A stretch of DNA of 64,000 bases from an uncultured Collinsella sp. (GTDB lineage Bacteria; Actinomycetota; Coriobacteriia; Coriobacteriales; Coriobacteriaceae): assembly GCA_900768265.1 (NCBI GenBank), contig CAAGCF010000040.1, forward strand, positions 1-64,000, in the 5' to 3' direction. Numbering within the stretch: position 1 is the first letter of the stretch; each line of letters starts with the position of its first letter. This document shows positions 1-8,596 of the stretch, one piece after another. Made by a program: the position numbers and the translations under genes. The notes beneath the pieces are model-generated. The model worked only from the letters and a program-made list of their open reading frames with translations. It searched no databases and was not told where the DNA came from.

Positions 1-118
1 CAACGACGTGCTGTACAAGGAGGGCCTGGACCTTCTCGTCGTGCCCTCCGCCGAGCTCTCCCGCGGCCGCGGCGGCCCGCGCTGCATGAGCATGCCCTTC
101 TGGCGCGAGGACCTCTAA
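1..118 (+). CDS. arcA: Arginine deiminase, 3' end only
   Basis: The window opens inside a plus-strand gene, and 38 codons are visible in the frame starting at base 2. The peptide carries PSAELSRGRGGPRCMSMP and ends WREDL, which matches the conserved C-terminal Cys loop of arginine deiminase; the Cys of GPRCMSMP is the catalytic nucleophile in that family. The enzyme converts arginine to citrulline and ammonia in the cytoplasm. The next gene is an ornithine carbamoyltransferase, followed by a transporter, which fits an ADI-pathway cluster. A carbamate kinase is not visible and may lie upstream of the window or elsewhere. Only the last part of the protein can be judged. Confidence 0.9.
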   Translation, partial: NDVLYKEGLDLLVVPSAELSRGRGGPRCMSMPFWREDL

Positions 119-130
119 GTCTTTCCGTTT

Positions 131-164
131 CCGGTGCGGTCCCCCTACAACCGCACCGGTTTCG
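131..164 (+). terminator. Hairpin after arcA
   Basis: CCGGTGCGGT (131-140) pairs perfectly with ACCGCACCGG (150-159) and is followed by a short TTT. A second small hairpin CCCGT/ACGGG follows. This is a weak intrinsic terminator or a processing hairpin between arcA and the carbamoyltransferase gene. A small palindrome (AATTAC and GTAATT around TTAC, near 185-200) lies just before the next RBS and could be a regulator site. Confidence 0.6.
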
Positions 165-224
165 CCCGTCAAACGGGCAACACTAATTACTTACGTAATT
201 CATTTCTTCGAAAGGATACAAACC

Positions 225-1220
225 ATGGGTGTTAACCTCTCCGGCCGTAGCTTCCTCAAGCTCCTCGACCTCACCACCGAGGAGATTGAGTACCTGCTCA
301 AGCTCTCCAAGAACTTCAAGGACATGAAGCGCGCTGGCGTTCCGCACCGCTATCTTGAGGGCAAGAACATCGTTCTGCTCTTCCAGAAGACCTCCACTCG
401 TACCCGCTGCGCCTTCGAGGTCGGCGGCATGGATCTGGGCATGGGCGTCACCTACCTCGATCCGGGTTCGTCGCAGATGGGCAAGAAGGAGTCCATCGAG
501 GACACCGCCCGCGTTCTTGGCCGCATGTATGACGGCATCGAGTTCCGTGGCTTTGCCCAGGACGACGTCGAGGAGCTCGCTGCTAAGTCTGGCGTGCCCG
601 TATGGAATGGCCTGACCACTGAGTGGCATCCCACCCAGATGCTCGCCGACATCCTGACCGTCCAGGAGAACTTCAACTACGACATCAAGGGCAAGACCCT
701 CGTCTTCATGGGCGACTGCAAGAACAATGTTGCTCGCTCCCTCATGGTCGTCTGCTCCAAGCTCGGCATGAACTTCGTGGCCTGCGGCCCCGAGGAGTGC
801 ATGCCCGCTGACGACGTCATCGAGGCCTGCAAGCCCATCGCCGAGGCCAATGGCTGCACCATCAAGCTGACCACCGACGTCAAGGACGGCGTCACCGGTG
901 CCGACGTTATCTACACCGACGTGTGGGTCTCCATGGGCGAGCCCGACGAGGTCTGGGCCGAGCGCATCGCTCAGCTCACCCCGTATCGTGTTACCTCCGA
1001 GGTCATGGCTATGGCCAACCCGGGCGCCATCTTCCTGCACTGCCTGCCCAGCTTCCACGACACCAACACCACGATTGGCGCCGAGAAGTGCGAGCAGTTC
1101 GGCATCACCGAGCAGGAGGTCACCGACGAGGTCTTCGAGAGCCCCGCTTCCAAGGTCTTCGACGAGGCCGAGAACCGCATGCACACCATCAAGGCTGTCA
1201 TGTACGCCACGCTCAAGTAA
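225..1220 (+). CDS. argF: Ornithine carbamoyltransferase (catabolic context)
   Basis: 331 aa, the usual length. It joins carbamoyl phosphate and ornithine to citrulline, or runs in reverse in the arginine deiminase pathway. Visible motifs are the carbamoyl-phosphate loop STRTRCAFEV near residue 57, HPTQ near residue 135, and the C-terminal HCLP that binds ornithine and carbamoyl phosphate. An AAAGGA ribosome site precedes the ATG at a good distance. Its place between arcA and a putative arginine/ornithine antiporter argues for the catabolic role (arcB). The sequence alone does not separate argF from arcB, so the symbol is generic. Confidence 0.95.
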   Translation: MGVNLSGRSFLKLLDLTTEEIEYLLKLSKNFKDMKRAGVPHRYLEGKNIVLLFQKTSTRTRCAFEVGGMDLGMGVTYLDPGSSQMGKKESIEDTARVLGRMYDGIEFRGFAQDDVEELAAKSGVPVWNGLTTEWHPTQMLADILTVQENFNYDIKGKTLVFMGDCKNNVARSLMVVCSKLGMNFVACGPEECMPADDVIEACKPIAEANGCTIKLTTDVKDGVTGADVIYTDVWVSMGEPDEVWAERIAQLTPYRVTSEVMAMANPGAIFLHCLPSFHDTNTTIGAEKCEQFGITEQEVTDEVFESPASKVFDEAENRMHTIKAVMYATLK

Positions 1221-1235
1221 GAGCGTCTAGCATCT

Positions 1236-1275
1236 CGCTCGGGGTGTATTGCTGCACACCCCGAGCGGTTTTATC
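1236..1275 (+). terminator. Rho-independent terminator after argF
   Basis: A perfect 12-bp stem, CGCTCGGGGTGT paired with ACACCCCGAGCG, has an 8-nt loop and is followed by GTTTTAT. It separates the carbamoyltransferase from the antiporter, so the antiporter may be partly uncoupled in transcription. Confidence 0.85.
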
Positions 1276-1367
1276 TGGTAATAATCTCGCATCAAGTGGC
1301 AGGCACGGCACGGAAGAGCCGCTTCGGGCGAGATCAGTAAATGATTTATGAAGGGGGGATGAGAACT

Positions 1368-2846
1368 ATGACTGAGACCGCTAAGAAAAAGCGCGGTATG
1401 CCTTCATCGTTCACCATTCTTCTTGCTCTGCTGGCAATTGTCGCAGTGATTACCGTTATCGTCTCCGGCACGTCCGGCGGCGCGGTTACTGCCGCCCGTC
1501 TGAGCGATTTCTGCACCGCCCCGATCCTGGGCTTCGCTGACGCTCTGCCCGTCTGCCTCTTCGTTATGATCCTGGGCGGCTTCCTCGGCATGATGACCGA
1601 GACCGGCGCCCTGGACAACGGCATCGCCGTTCTGGTGCAGAAGCTTAAGGGCAACGAGATTATGCTCATTCCCGTGCTGATGCTCATCTTCTCCCTCGGT
1701 GGTACCACCTATGGTATGTGCGAGGAGACCGTTCCCTTCTACGCCCTGCTCGCCGCTACCATGATGGCCGCTGGCTTTGACCCCATGGTCGGCGCCGCTA
1801 CCGTCCTGCTCGGCGCTGGCTGCGGCTGCCTCGGCTCCACGGTTAACCCGTTCGCCGTCGGCGCTGCCGTCGACGCTCTGACCGGCGTTGACATTGCCGT
1901 GAATCAGTCCATCATCATCGGCCTCGGTGCCGTCCTGTGGATTGTCACTACCGCTATGTCCATCGTCTTCGTGATGAACTATGCCAAGAAGGTCAAGGCT
2001 GACAAGGGTTCCACCATCCTGTCGATGCAGGAGCTCAAGGACGCCGAAGAGGCTCACGGCAAGGCTGCTTCCGAGGTTCACAAGGAGGTCAAGCTCACCG
2101 GTCGTCAGAAGGGTGTTCTGATCGCCTTCGCCTTCACCTTCGTCGTCATGATCGTCGGCTTCATCCCGCTGGCTGACCTCAACGAGGGCGTCGCCAACTT
2201 CTTTGACGCTGGCGCTGTCTACGATGCCGACGGTAACACCGTCGTCCAGGGCTGGTCTGCCCTGATCACCGGCCTGCCCATTGGTCAGTGGTACTTCGAC
2301 GAGGCTTCCACCTGGTTCTTCCTCATGGCTATCCTGATCGGTATCATCGGTGGCCTGTCCGAGAAGCAGATCGTCAACACCTTCATCACCGGTGCTGCCG
2401 ACATGATGTCCGTTGTTCTCGTCATCGCCCTCGCCCGTGGTATCTCCGTCCTCATGGCTAACACCGGCCTCGACGTCTACGTCCTCGACGCTGCCGCCAA
2501 TGCTCTGGCTGGCCTGTCCGGCGTGATCTTCGCTCCCATGAGCTTCCTGGTCTACTTCGGCCTGTCCTTCCTGATCCCCTCGACCTCTGGTATGGCTACC
2601 GTCTCCATGCCCATCATGGGACCGCTGGCTGTTAAGCTCGGCTTCTCGCCTGAGGTCATGGTCATGATCTTCTCCGCCGCCATCGGTGTCGTGAACCTGT
2701 TCACCCCGACCTCCGGCGCCATCATGGGCGGTCTTGCCCTGGCCAAGATCGAGTGGACGACCTGGCTCAAGTTTGCCCTTAAGCTCATCGTCGCGCTCTC
2801 CGTCGTCTGCGCCATCATCCTGACCGTCGCCTGCGTGTTGATCTAA
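1368..2846 (+). CDS. YfcC-family membrane transporter (putative arginine/ornithine antiporter)
   Basis: 492 aa with about a dozen hydrophobic segments. The family is the YfcC/DcuC-type anaerobic carrier group, recognised from the overall pattern and from stretches such as GGTTYGMCEETVPFY and FLIPSTSGMATVSMPIMGPL. In arginine deiminase clusters such carriers often exchange arginine for ornithine, and that role is inferred from the neighbours here. The start at 1368 (MTETAKKKRG) is chosen because AAGGGGGG lies about 10 nt upstream; an in-frame start at 1341 lacks such a site. The N-terminus is basic, as expected for a cytoplasmic end before the first membrane segment. Substrate is not provable from sequence. 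Confidence 0.85.
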   Translation: MTETAKKKRGMPSSFTILLALLAIVAVITVIVSGTSGGAVTAARLSDFCTAPILGFADALPVCLFVMILGGFLGMMTETGALDNGIAVLVQKLKGNEIMLIPVLMLIFSLGGTTYGMCEETVPFYALLAATMMAAGFDPMVGAATVLLGAGCGCLGSTVNPFAVGAAVDALTGVDIAVNQSIIIGLGAVLWIVTTAMSIVFVMNYAKKVKADKGSTILSMQELKDAEEAHGKAASEVHKEVKLTGRQKGVLIAFAFTFVVMIVGFIPLADLNEGVANFFDAGAVYDADGNTVVQGWSALITGLPIGQWYFDEASTWFFLMAILIGIIGGLSEKQIVNTFITGAADMMSVVLVIALARGISVLMANTGLDVYVLDAAANALAGLSGVIFAPMSFLVYFGLSFLIPSTSGMATVSMPIMGPLAVKLGFSPEVMVMIFSAAIGVVNLFTPTSGAIMGGLALAKIEWTTWLKFALKLIVALSVVCAIILTVACVLI

Positions 2847-2911
2847 GTACCCAACGGGTACCCCACGGAAACCTTGACGATCCTGTAAAGGATCACCTGG
2901 TCATCGTCTGT

Positions 2912-2990
2912 CCGGTGGGGTCAACCCACCGGTAGACTCCTACCTTTAGCCCCCTCCCGTTCCGTGCGCAGGAGGGGGCGCTCTTGTGTT
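2912..2990 (+). terminator. Double hairpin terminator region after the transporter
   Basis: The first stem is CCGGTGGG (2912-2919) with CCCACCGG (2925-2932). The second is GCCCCCTCC (2949-2957) with GGAGGGGGC (2971-2979), followed by a T-containing tail (CTCTTGTGTT). The second is the likely terminator of the transporter gene. Confidence 0.7.
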
Positions 2991-3125
2991 CCGGCGTTTT
3001 ACCAAACGCCGGAACCACTCGACGCTGCGCGCCCGCCAGAGCGGCAATCTGACGTTCAATCGTCGGGCATGGCCAAAAGCCTATGCCCTCCTTTTTCACG
3101 TCACCTTGCTCGCTCTGGCGGGCGC
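2988..3125. repeat. Inverted repeats in the 2847-3377 gap
   Basis: The 530-base gap between the transporter and the DUF1846 gene holds no convincing gene. It contains GTTCCGGCGTTT (2988-2999), perfectly inverted at 3004-3015 around TACC. A second, perfect 15-bp inverted pair runs GCGCCCGCCAGAGCG (3029-3043) and its complement (3111-3125), about 67 bases apart. Within the second pair, GGGCAT and ATGCCC pair again. The nested layout could fold as an RNA or be the remnant of a small mobile repeat. No coding content is claimed. Confidence 0.6.
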
Positions 3126-3201
3126 TCGCTGACTTATGCTCCACCTGCGATGTGTCCATTATTGATGCAAAGGGGTCAGGTTAGCTTGCACCAAAAAGGG
3201 G

Positions 3202-3270
3202 AAGTTGCGGTGGAATAGTTCCTGTTTGTGTGTCCTGAGGGGCTAAGCGGGAACTATTCCACCGCAACTT
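3202..3270. repeat. Long perfect hairpin, 21-bp arms
   Basis: Bases 3202-3222 and 3250-3270 are a perfect 21-bp inverted repeat with a 27-nt loop. There is no T-run after it, so it is not a standard terminator. It shares its architecture, not its sequence, with hairpins at 8267-8328, 33200-33276 and 38463-38587. It lies about 60 bases before the DUF1846 promoter. Confidence 0.85.
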
Positions 3271-3332
3271 ATCGAGCGCGTGTTTGGTTGGTGCCTGTTG
3301 ATGGCCTGGGCATCGGGGAGGGTCTGCTCCGT

Positions 3333-3338
3333 TATAAT
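3333..3338 (+). promoter_or_regulatory. Probable -10 box of the DUF1846 gene
   Basis: TATAAT stands 39 bases before the ATG at 3378, which allows a leader of about 33 nt. The region 17 bp upstream gives no clear -35 match, so this is a partial promoter call. Confidence 0.5.
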
Positions 3339-3377
3339 CGCCTAAGACATTAAATGGAAACGGGACGGGAGCCATAC

Positions 3378-4859
3378 ATGCGCCAGGGTTTCGACAACGC
3401 GAAGTATATCGAGCTGCAGGCCGCTCATATTAAGGAGCGCATCTCGCAGTTTGGCGGCAAGCTGTATTTGGAGTTTGGCGGCAAGCTGTTTGACGACTAT
3501 CACGCGAGCCGCGTGCTGCCGGGTTTTGAGCCGGACAGCAAGTTTCGCATGCTCAAGAGCATAGCCGACGACGTCGAGGTCATCATCGCCATTAACGCGA
3601 ACCACATCGAGAAGAACAAGGCTCGCGGTGACCTGGGCATTACCTATGACGAGGACGTTTTGCGCCTGGTCGACCTGTTTCGCGGCAACGGTTTTGCTGT
3701 CGCGGCCGTGGTCATCACCCAGTACGCCGGCCAGCCCGCCGCCGATGTGTTCCGCAATCGCCTGAACGCGCTCGGCATTCCTGCCAAGTTGCACTATCCC
3801 ATCGAGGGCTATCCGCACGACGTCGATCTGATCGTTTCCGACGACGGCTATGGCAAGAACGAGTTTGTCGAGACCACTCGTCCGCTCGTCGTGGTCACCG
3901 CTCCCGGCCCTGGCTCGGGCAAGCTCGCCACCTGCCTGTCTCAGCTCTATCACGAGCACAAGCACGGCACCGCCGCCGGCTACGCCAAGTTCGAGACGTT
4001 CCCGGTCTGGAACCTTCCCCTCACGCATCCGGTCAACATCGCCTATGAGGCCGCCACGGCCGACCTCGACGATGCCAATATCATCGACTCCTTCCACTTG
4101 GAGGCCTACAACAAGACCACGGTCAACTACAACCGTGACGTCGAGGCTTTCCCGGTGGTCCATGCCCTGATGGAAAAGATTCTGGGGGAGAGCCCCTACC
4201 AGAGCCCCACCGACATGGGTGTAAATATGGTCGGCTTTGCCATCACCGATGACGATGCCTGCCGTGATGCCTCCAAGATGGAGATCGTCCGCCGCTACTT
4301 TGCTGCGGTCGAGGCCGTGCGCCGCACCGGTGTGGGCGATGAGCAGGTTGATCGTCTCAAGCTCATTATGAAGAAGGCCGGTATCGACAAGAACTACTCG
4401 CCGGCACGCTCGGCCGCCCTTACCAGGGAGCAGCTGACGGGTGGCCCCGTAGGCGCCATGGTCATGCCCGACGGCTCGGTGGTGACCGGCAAGACTTCCA
4501 CGCGCCTGGGCGCCGCGAGCTCGCTCATCATGAATGCACTTAAGCATGTCTCGGGCGTTGACCTTGAGCTCGAGGTCATTAGCGATGAGGCGATCGAGCC
4601 TATTAGCAAGCTCAAGACGCATTTCCTGGGTAGCAAGAACCCGCGCCTGCACACCGATGAGACGCTTATGGCGCTCTCGATCACCTCGGCAACGAGCGAG
4701 ACGGCGGCCCGCGTCCTTTCGGGCCTGGAGCAGCTGCGCGGCTGCGATGCCTTCTTTAGCGTGATCATCTCGCCGACGGACGAGACGGTGTTGCGCAAGC
4801 TGGGCATCAACGTGTGCTGCGAGCCCAAGTTCGAGCGCCGCGGTTTCTTCCACCGCTAA
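3378..4859 (+). CDS. DUF1846 domain-containing protein
   Basis: 493 aa, the normal length for DUF1846 proteins. It is recognised from its N-terminus (RQGFDNAKYIELQ, FGGKLYLEFGGKLFDDYHA) and from the central ITQY and PGPGSGKLATCLSQLYHE segment. The last looks like a nucleotide or phosphate binding loop, but the biochemical role of the family is not settled. The ATG at 3378 is preferred over an in-frame ATG at 3354 because GGGAG lies about 8 nt upstream and the family start fits MRQGFDN. It stands as a single gene with its own promoter and terminator. Function cannot be inferred from the neighbours. Confidence 0.88.
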   Translation: MRQGFDNAKYIELQAAHIKERISQFGGKLYLEFGGKLFDDYHASRVLPGFEPDSKFRMLKSIADDVEVIIAINANHIEKNKARGDLGITYDEDVLRLVDLFRGNGFAVAAVVITQYAGQPAADVFRNRLNALGIPAKLHYPIEGYPHDVDLIVSDDGYGKNEFVETTRPLVVVTAPGPGSGKLATCLSQLYHEHKHGTAAGYAKFETFPVWNLPLTHPVNIAYEAATADLDDANIIDSFHLEAYNKTTVNYNRDVEAFPVVHALMEKILGESPYQSPTDMGVNMVGFAITDDDACRDASKMEIVRRYFAAVEAVRRTGVGDEQVDRLKLIMKKAGIDKNYSPARSAALTREQLTGGPVGAMVMPDGSVVTGKTSTRLGAASSLIMNALKHVSGVDLELEVISDEAIEPISKLKTHFLGSKNPRLHTDETLMALSITSATSETAARVLSGLEQLRGCDAFFSVIISPTDETVLRKLGINVCCEPKFERRGFFHR

Positions 4860-4878
4860 GCCTGGATAACTTGGTCCG

Positions 4879-4918
4879 AAAGGGGCGCATCGGATATACA
4901 TTCGGTGTGCCCCTTTTA
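4879..4918 (+). terminator. Terminator after the DUF1846 gene
   Basis: AAAGGGGCGCA (4879-4889) pairs with TGTGCCCCTTT (4906-4916) with one wobble, and the right arm runs into TTTTAT. The following 190 bases up to the next gene show no ORF or clear RNA. Confidence 0.8.
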
Positions 4919-5108
4919 TCAACAAAGCTACCGTTTAACCTAAAATTAGCTCGTTTACCTGCCTATAAGCGATTTGGGCGGTATACAATAACCCTAATTG
5001 TTTCATCCTTTTGCGGGGATGCCGCATGATGGGTGTTGCCGGCCATCATGGGGTGTGCCGGTCGCGCGCGGTGCAAGTGATGCCCGTGCTCGGTTTGAGG
5101 AGGCTGCC

Positions 5109-5447
5109 ATGGCTGGCAAGGGTCGTGCGAGTGTCAACGATATGAAGCGTGTCGAGGTGCAGGTGCTGATGGAGATCGCACAGCAGTCCGAAGACAACGG
5201 CGGATTTTATGGCTTTTCGCGCAAGACGCTTGCCGAGCGTGTGGGGGTGTCCCCGTATCGCGCCCGCGCGGCAATTGAACGCCTGGAATCCGAAGACATC
5301 ATTGAGGTCGTTTCGCGCTACAGCGACGACGGCGGCCAGCTCGCAAATGGTATTTGTCTCACGGAGCGTGGCGAGTGGTATCTAGAGGGCATCCGTGCCG
5401 GTATGCTCGTGCAGGACTTAATCAAGGACGAACTCGCCGATCGATAA
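5109..5447 (+). CDS. Small winged-helix DNA-binding protein
   Basis: 112 aa. Residues about 15-75 read as a helix-turn-helix of winged type (VLMEIAQQSEDNGGFYGFSRKTLAERVGVSPYRARAAIERLESEDIIEVVSRY), with the recognition helix around VSPYRARAAIERL. A hydrophobic and acidic C-terminus follows. The start at 5109 (MAGKGRASV) has GAGGAGG about 8 nt upstream. It is probably a transcriptional regulator, but target and ligand are unknown. It precedes pyrG on the same strand with a terminator between them, so co-transcription with pyrG is unlikely. Confidence 0.7.
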   Translation: MAGKGRASVNDMKRVEVQVLMEIAQQSEDNGGFYGFSRKTLAERVGVSPYRARAAIERLESEDIIEVVSRYSDDGGQLANGICLTERGEWYLEGIRAGMLVQDLIKDELADR

Positions 5448-5468
5448 CAGCGCGCATTCATAGTGGAA

Positions 5469-5503
5469 ACGACGCCGCCTGGGCAACCGGACGGCGTTTT
5501 GTT
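5469..5503 (+). terminator. Terminator between regulator and pyrG
   Basis: ACGCCG (5472-5477) pairs with CGGCGT (5492-5497), extended by A/T pairs, and is followed by TTTGTTT. Downstream, TTGCGT about 17 bases before TATTAC (near 5565) is a possible but weak pyrG promoter. Confidence 0.6.
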
Positions 5504-5625
5504 TCGAGATGGAGAAATGCGATTGCGCGTAAGAAAAATTGCGTGCGGCGCGCGTCGCGAGTATTACAATGAAGACCCGTAAGATGTGTATGGACAACTT
5601 CTACGGGAAGCGCAGGTAACTCAAT

Positions 5626-7287
5626 ATGACCAAGCATGTGTTCGTGACCGGCGGCGTGGTTTCGTCTCTGGGCAAGGGTATTACCGCGGCCTCGCTGGGC
5701 CGTCTACTCAAGTCGCGTGGCTACAAAGTAACGATGCAAAAGGCCGACCCGTATCTGAACGTCGACCCCGGCACCATGAGCCCGTTCCAGCATGGTGAGG
5801 TCTTTGTGACCGAGGACGGCTACGAGTCCGATCTGGACCTGGGCCACTACGAGCGCTTTATTGACGAGAACCTGACCCGCGATTCTAACTTTACGACGGG
5901 TGCTATTTACAAGAGCCTGATTGCCCGCGAGCGCCGCGGTGACTTTTTGGGCGGCACCGTCCAGGTGATTCCGCACGTCACGAACGCCATTAAGGATAAG
6001 TTCCGTCGTATTGAGGAGCAGACCGGCTCCGACGTGGTCATCACTGAGTTGGGCGGCACTATCGGTGACATCGAGTCGCAGCCGTTTGTCGAGGCCATTC
6101 GCCAGTATCGCAAGGAGGCCGGCCCCGAGAACGTCTGCTACATCCACGTGTCGCTCGTTCCCTATATCGCCGCCGCCCATGAGGTCAAGACCAAGCCGAC
6201 GCAGCACTCCGTTAAGGAGCTCCGCAGCTTTGGCATCCAGCCCGACATTATCGTTCTGCGCTCCGATCACCATATCGACGATGCCATCCGCGGCAAGATC
6301 GCAAGCTTCTGCGACGTCGACACCGACTGTGTCTTTACCAACGAGGACTGCGCGAGCATCTACGATGTTCCGCAGCTGCTCGCCGAGCAGGACTTTGACC
6401 TGCGCATTTGCGAGCGCCTGGGTCTGGACCCGCGTGAGCGCGACATGAGCGAGTGGAACGAGTTCCTGCGCAAGCAGAATCACGCCAACCATCACGCCGA
6501 CAAGGTGAAGATCGCCGTCGTGGGCAAGTACACGCAGCTGCCCGATGCGTACCTGTCGGTTATCGAGGCCCTGCACCATGCGGGCGTCTTCTACGATCGC
6601 CATGTGGACGTCCAACTGGTCGACGGCGAGAGCCTCGATGAGCAGAACGTCTCCGAGGTCCTGGGTGACGCCTCGGGCATCTTGGTCCCTGGCGGCTTTG
6701 GCAAGCGCGCCCTGGAGGGCAAGATCCTCGCGGCCGAGTTCGCCCGCGAGCACAAGATTCCGTATCTGGGCATTTGCCTGGGTATGCAGGTTGCCGTGTG
6801 CGAGTTCGCCCGCAACGTGGTCGGCCTTGCCGGCGCCAGCTCTTCCGAGTTCGATCCGGACGGCACGTATAGTGTCATCGACCTGATGAGCTCGCAGGAG
6901 GACGTGACCGAGAAGGGCGGCACCATGCGCCTGGGCGCCTATCCGTGCAAGCTCGCCGCCGATACCCTCGCGCGCGAGGCATACGGCGAGGAGCTCGTCT
7001 ACGAGCGTCACCGTCACCGCTTTGAGTTCAACAACGCCTTCCGCGACCAGCTCGAGGGCGCCGGTCTGGTTATCTCGGGTCTTTCGCCCGACGAGCGTCT
7101 GGTCGAGATGGTCGAGCTGCCGCGCGACGTACATCCGTGGTATGTGGCCACCCAGGCTCATCCCGAGTTCAAGAGCCGTCCGACCAACCCGCAGCCGCTG
7201 TTCCGCGAGTTCGTGCGCGCCTCGATCGGCCAGCACGAGGGTGTCGACCGTCTGCAGGTGACGCCCAAGAACCTCGCTACGGACTAA
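5626..7287 (+). CDS. pyrG: CTP synthase (glutamine hydrolysing)
   Basis: 553 aa, full length. It converts UTP to CTP with ATP and glutamine. The N-terminal synthetase domain starts with GGVVSSLGKGITAAS (P-loop, residues about 8-22). The C-terminal class I glutaminase domain has the nucleophile Cys384 in GICLGMQ and the His-Glu pair in QAHPEFKSRP. The start fits the family (MTKHVFVTGGVVSS). The stop is three bases before the xerD start, so the two genes are probably co-transcribed. Confidence 0.97.
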   Translation: MTKHVFVTGGVVSSLGKGITAASLGRLLKSRGYKVTMQKADPYLNVDPGTMSPFQHGEVFVTEDGYESDLDLGHYERFIDENLTRDSNFTTGAIYKSLIARERRGDFLGGTVQVIPHVTNAIKDKFRRIEEQTGSDVVITELGGTIGDIESQPFVEAIRQYRKEAGPENVCYIHVSLVPYIAAAHEVKTKPTQHSVKELRSFGIQPDIIVLRSDHHIDDAIRGKIASFCDVDTDCVFTNEDCASIYDVPQLLAEQDFDLRICERLGLDPRERDMSEWNEFLRKQNHANHHADKVKIAVVGKYTQLPDAYLSVIEALHHAGVFYDRHVDVQLVDGESLDEQNVSEVLGDASGILVPGGFGKRALEGKILAAEFAREHKIPYLGICLGMQVAVCEFARNVVGLAGASSSEFDPDGTYSVIDLMSSQEDVTEKGGTMRLGAYPCKLAADTLAREAYGEELVYERHRHRFEFNNAFRDQLEGAGLVISGLSPDERLVEMVELPRDVHPWYVATQAHPEFKSRPTNPQPLFREFVRASIGQHEGVDRLQVTPKNLATD

Positions 7288-7289
7288 GG

Positions 7290-8231
7290 GTGCCGGAGAA
7301 CCAAGAACATACCGAAACTGCTCCCTCGTCGCTCGCTGTGGTGGCGGGGGAGTATCTCGATTACCTTGCGGTCGAGCGGGGTTTGGCGCGCAATACGATT
7401 GCGGCCTACCGTCGTGACCTGACGACGTACTGCGCTTATCTGGAGCGGGCGGGCATTGTGTCTTTTGAAGAGGTGACCCGTCAGGTCGTGGAGGACTTTG
7501 TTGCCGATCGCCGCGACGGAGGCTATTCCGACGCCTCGGTGGAGCGCGCGCTTGCTGCCGTGAAGGGCCTGCATGCCTTTTTGGTGCGCGATGGGGCCGT
7601 GGCCCAAAACCCGACGGCGGCGTTGCGCCTGCCCAAAAAGGCAGATCGCCTGCCGGAATACCTTTCGGTGGAGGATGTCTCGGCACTGCTCGATCAAGAC
7701 TTTCCCGAGGGCGAGATGGGGCTGCGCGATCATGCCATCTTGGAAGTGCTCTACGGATGCGGTTTGCGTGTGAGTGAGCTGGTTGGGCTCGATGTGGGCG
7801 ATATCCATATTGATGACGGGTTTGTCCTGGTGCGCGGTAAGGGCTCCAAGGAGCGTCTGGCCCCGTTGGTGGGAAGCGCGGCGCGTGCCCTGACACACTA
7901 TATAGGTGACGGGCGCGCTCTCCTGGCCGCCCATGCTCACGGGATAGAGACCTCGGCGGTCTTTTTAAATAAGAACGGACGTCGCCTGTCGCGCCAGGCC
8001 GTGCATGCGATATGCGAGCGGTATGGGCGCCAGGTGGGGCTGGTGGGGCTCCATCCCCATACCTTGCGCCACTCCTTTGCCACCCATATGCTCGCGGGCG
8101 GTGCCGACCTGCGTGTGCTGCAGGAGATTTTGGGCCATGCCGATATTTCGACCACGCAGGTCTACACGCATGTCGACCGCACGCAACTGACCGAGGTCTA
8201 TCTGGCGGCGCATCCGCTGGCACATCGCTAG
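7290..8231 (+). CDS. xerD: Site-specific tyrosine recombinase XerD
   Basis: 313 aa. It resolves chromosome dimers at dif, normally with XerC. The N-terminal SAM-like core-binding domain is followed by the catalytic domain, with Arg160 in GCGLRVSEL, Lys in GKGSKERLAP, the HTLRHSF box, the LGHADISTTQ His and the final Tyr in VYTHV. The start is a GTG directly after the pyrG stop (MPENQEHTE). A longer in-frame reading into pyrG is rejected because it would overlap by 150 bases and exceed the family length. It could also act as a general XerC/D; the family name is inferred from length and motifs. Confidence 0.92.
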   Translation: MPENQEHTETAPSSLAVVAGEYLDYLAVERGLARNTIAAYRRDLTTYCAYLERAGIVSFEEVTRQVVEDFVADRRDGGYSDASVERALAAVKGLHAFLVRDGAVAQNPTAALRLPKKADRLPEYLSVEDVSALLDQDFPEGEMGLRDHAILEVLYGCGLRVSELVGLDVGDIHIDDGFVLVRGKGSKERLAPLVGSAARALTHYIGDGRALLAAHAHGIETSAVFLNKNGRRLSRQAVHAICERYGRQVGLVGLHPHTLRHSFATHMLAGGADLRVLQEILGHADISTTQVYTHVDRTQLTEVYLAAHPLAHR

Positions 8232-8266
8232 CACCTCGCTGACCTGCATATTTATAAATATTAAAG

Positions 8267-8328
8267 GGGACGGGCCCCAGATTGCCGAGACGCACTTTTG
8301 CGCACATGGGCAATCTGGGGCCCGTCCC
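8267..8328. repeat. Long perfect hairpin, 20-bp arms
   Basis: Bases 8267-8286 and 8309-8328 are a perfect inverted repeat with a 22-nt loop that itself contains GCGCAC-type sub-symmetry. It lies 36 bases after xerD and is followed by ATTTTTCG. It may therefore also terminate xerD transcription, although the size and architecture match the other long hairpins of this segment. Confidence 0.85.
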
Positions 8329-8563
8329 ATTTTTCGCTAGACACCGACGCGGTGGTGGGCCGTGTGTACCGTGGGTGGGGGAGTTTGGGGGCGATGTGAA
8401 CGGTGTGTAAAGGGACGTAAAAATCGCCTCAAGGTCAACTTGAAGGTTGAGGTTCGCGGGCGTGGTTCTACAGGTGGCATCCCGCCTTTGCTGCAAACAC
8501 AACATATTGTGTTTTCGAACATATGCTCGGGGGTGTTTTACAACATATTGGGGGTGGAGTGGT

Positions 8564-8589
8564 GGGGTGGGGTGGGGGAAGGGGGGGGG
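8564..8589 (+). other. G-quadruplex-type G tract upstream of mraZ
   Basis: Within the 462-base gap between xerD and mraZ the plus strand has GGGG-T-GGGG-T-GGGGG-AA followed by nine G. This meets the usual G4 pattern with loops of one or two bases. The whole stretch 8340-8590 is G/T rich and purine skewed and encodes nothing convincing. An 11-bp direct repeat ACAACATATTG occurs at 8499-8509 and 8540-8550. Confidence 0.7.
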
Positions 8590-8596
8590 AAAGGTG

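Noticed and set aside
2893..3218. Short frames in both directions in the transporter-DUF1846 gap
   Set aside because: They follow inverted repeats, have no ribosome site and show no family pattern.
7137..7289. Longer XerD N-terminus overlapping pyrG
   Set aside because: It would overlap the certain pyrG end by 150 bases and exceed the family length; the GTG after the pyrG stop fits.
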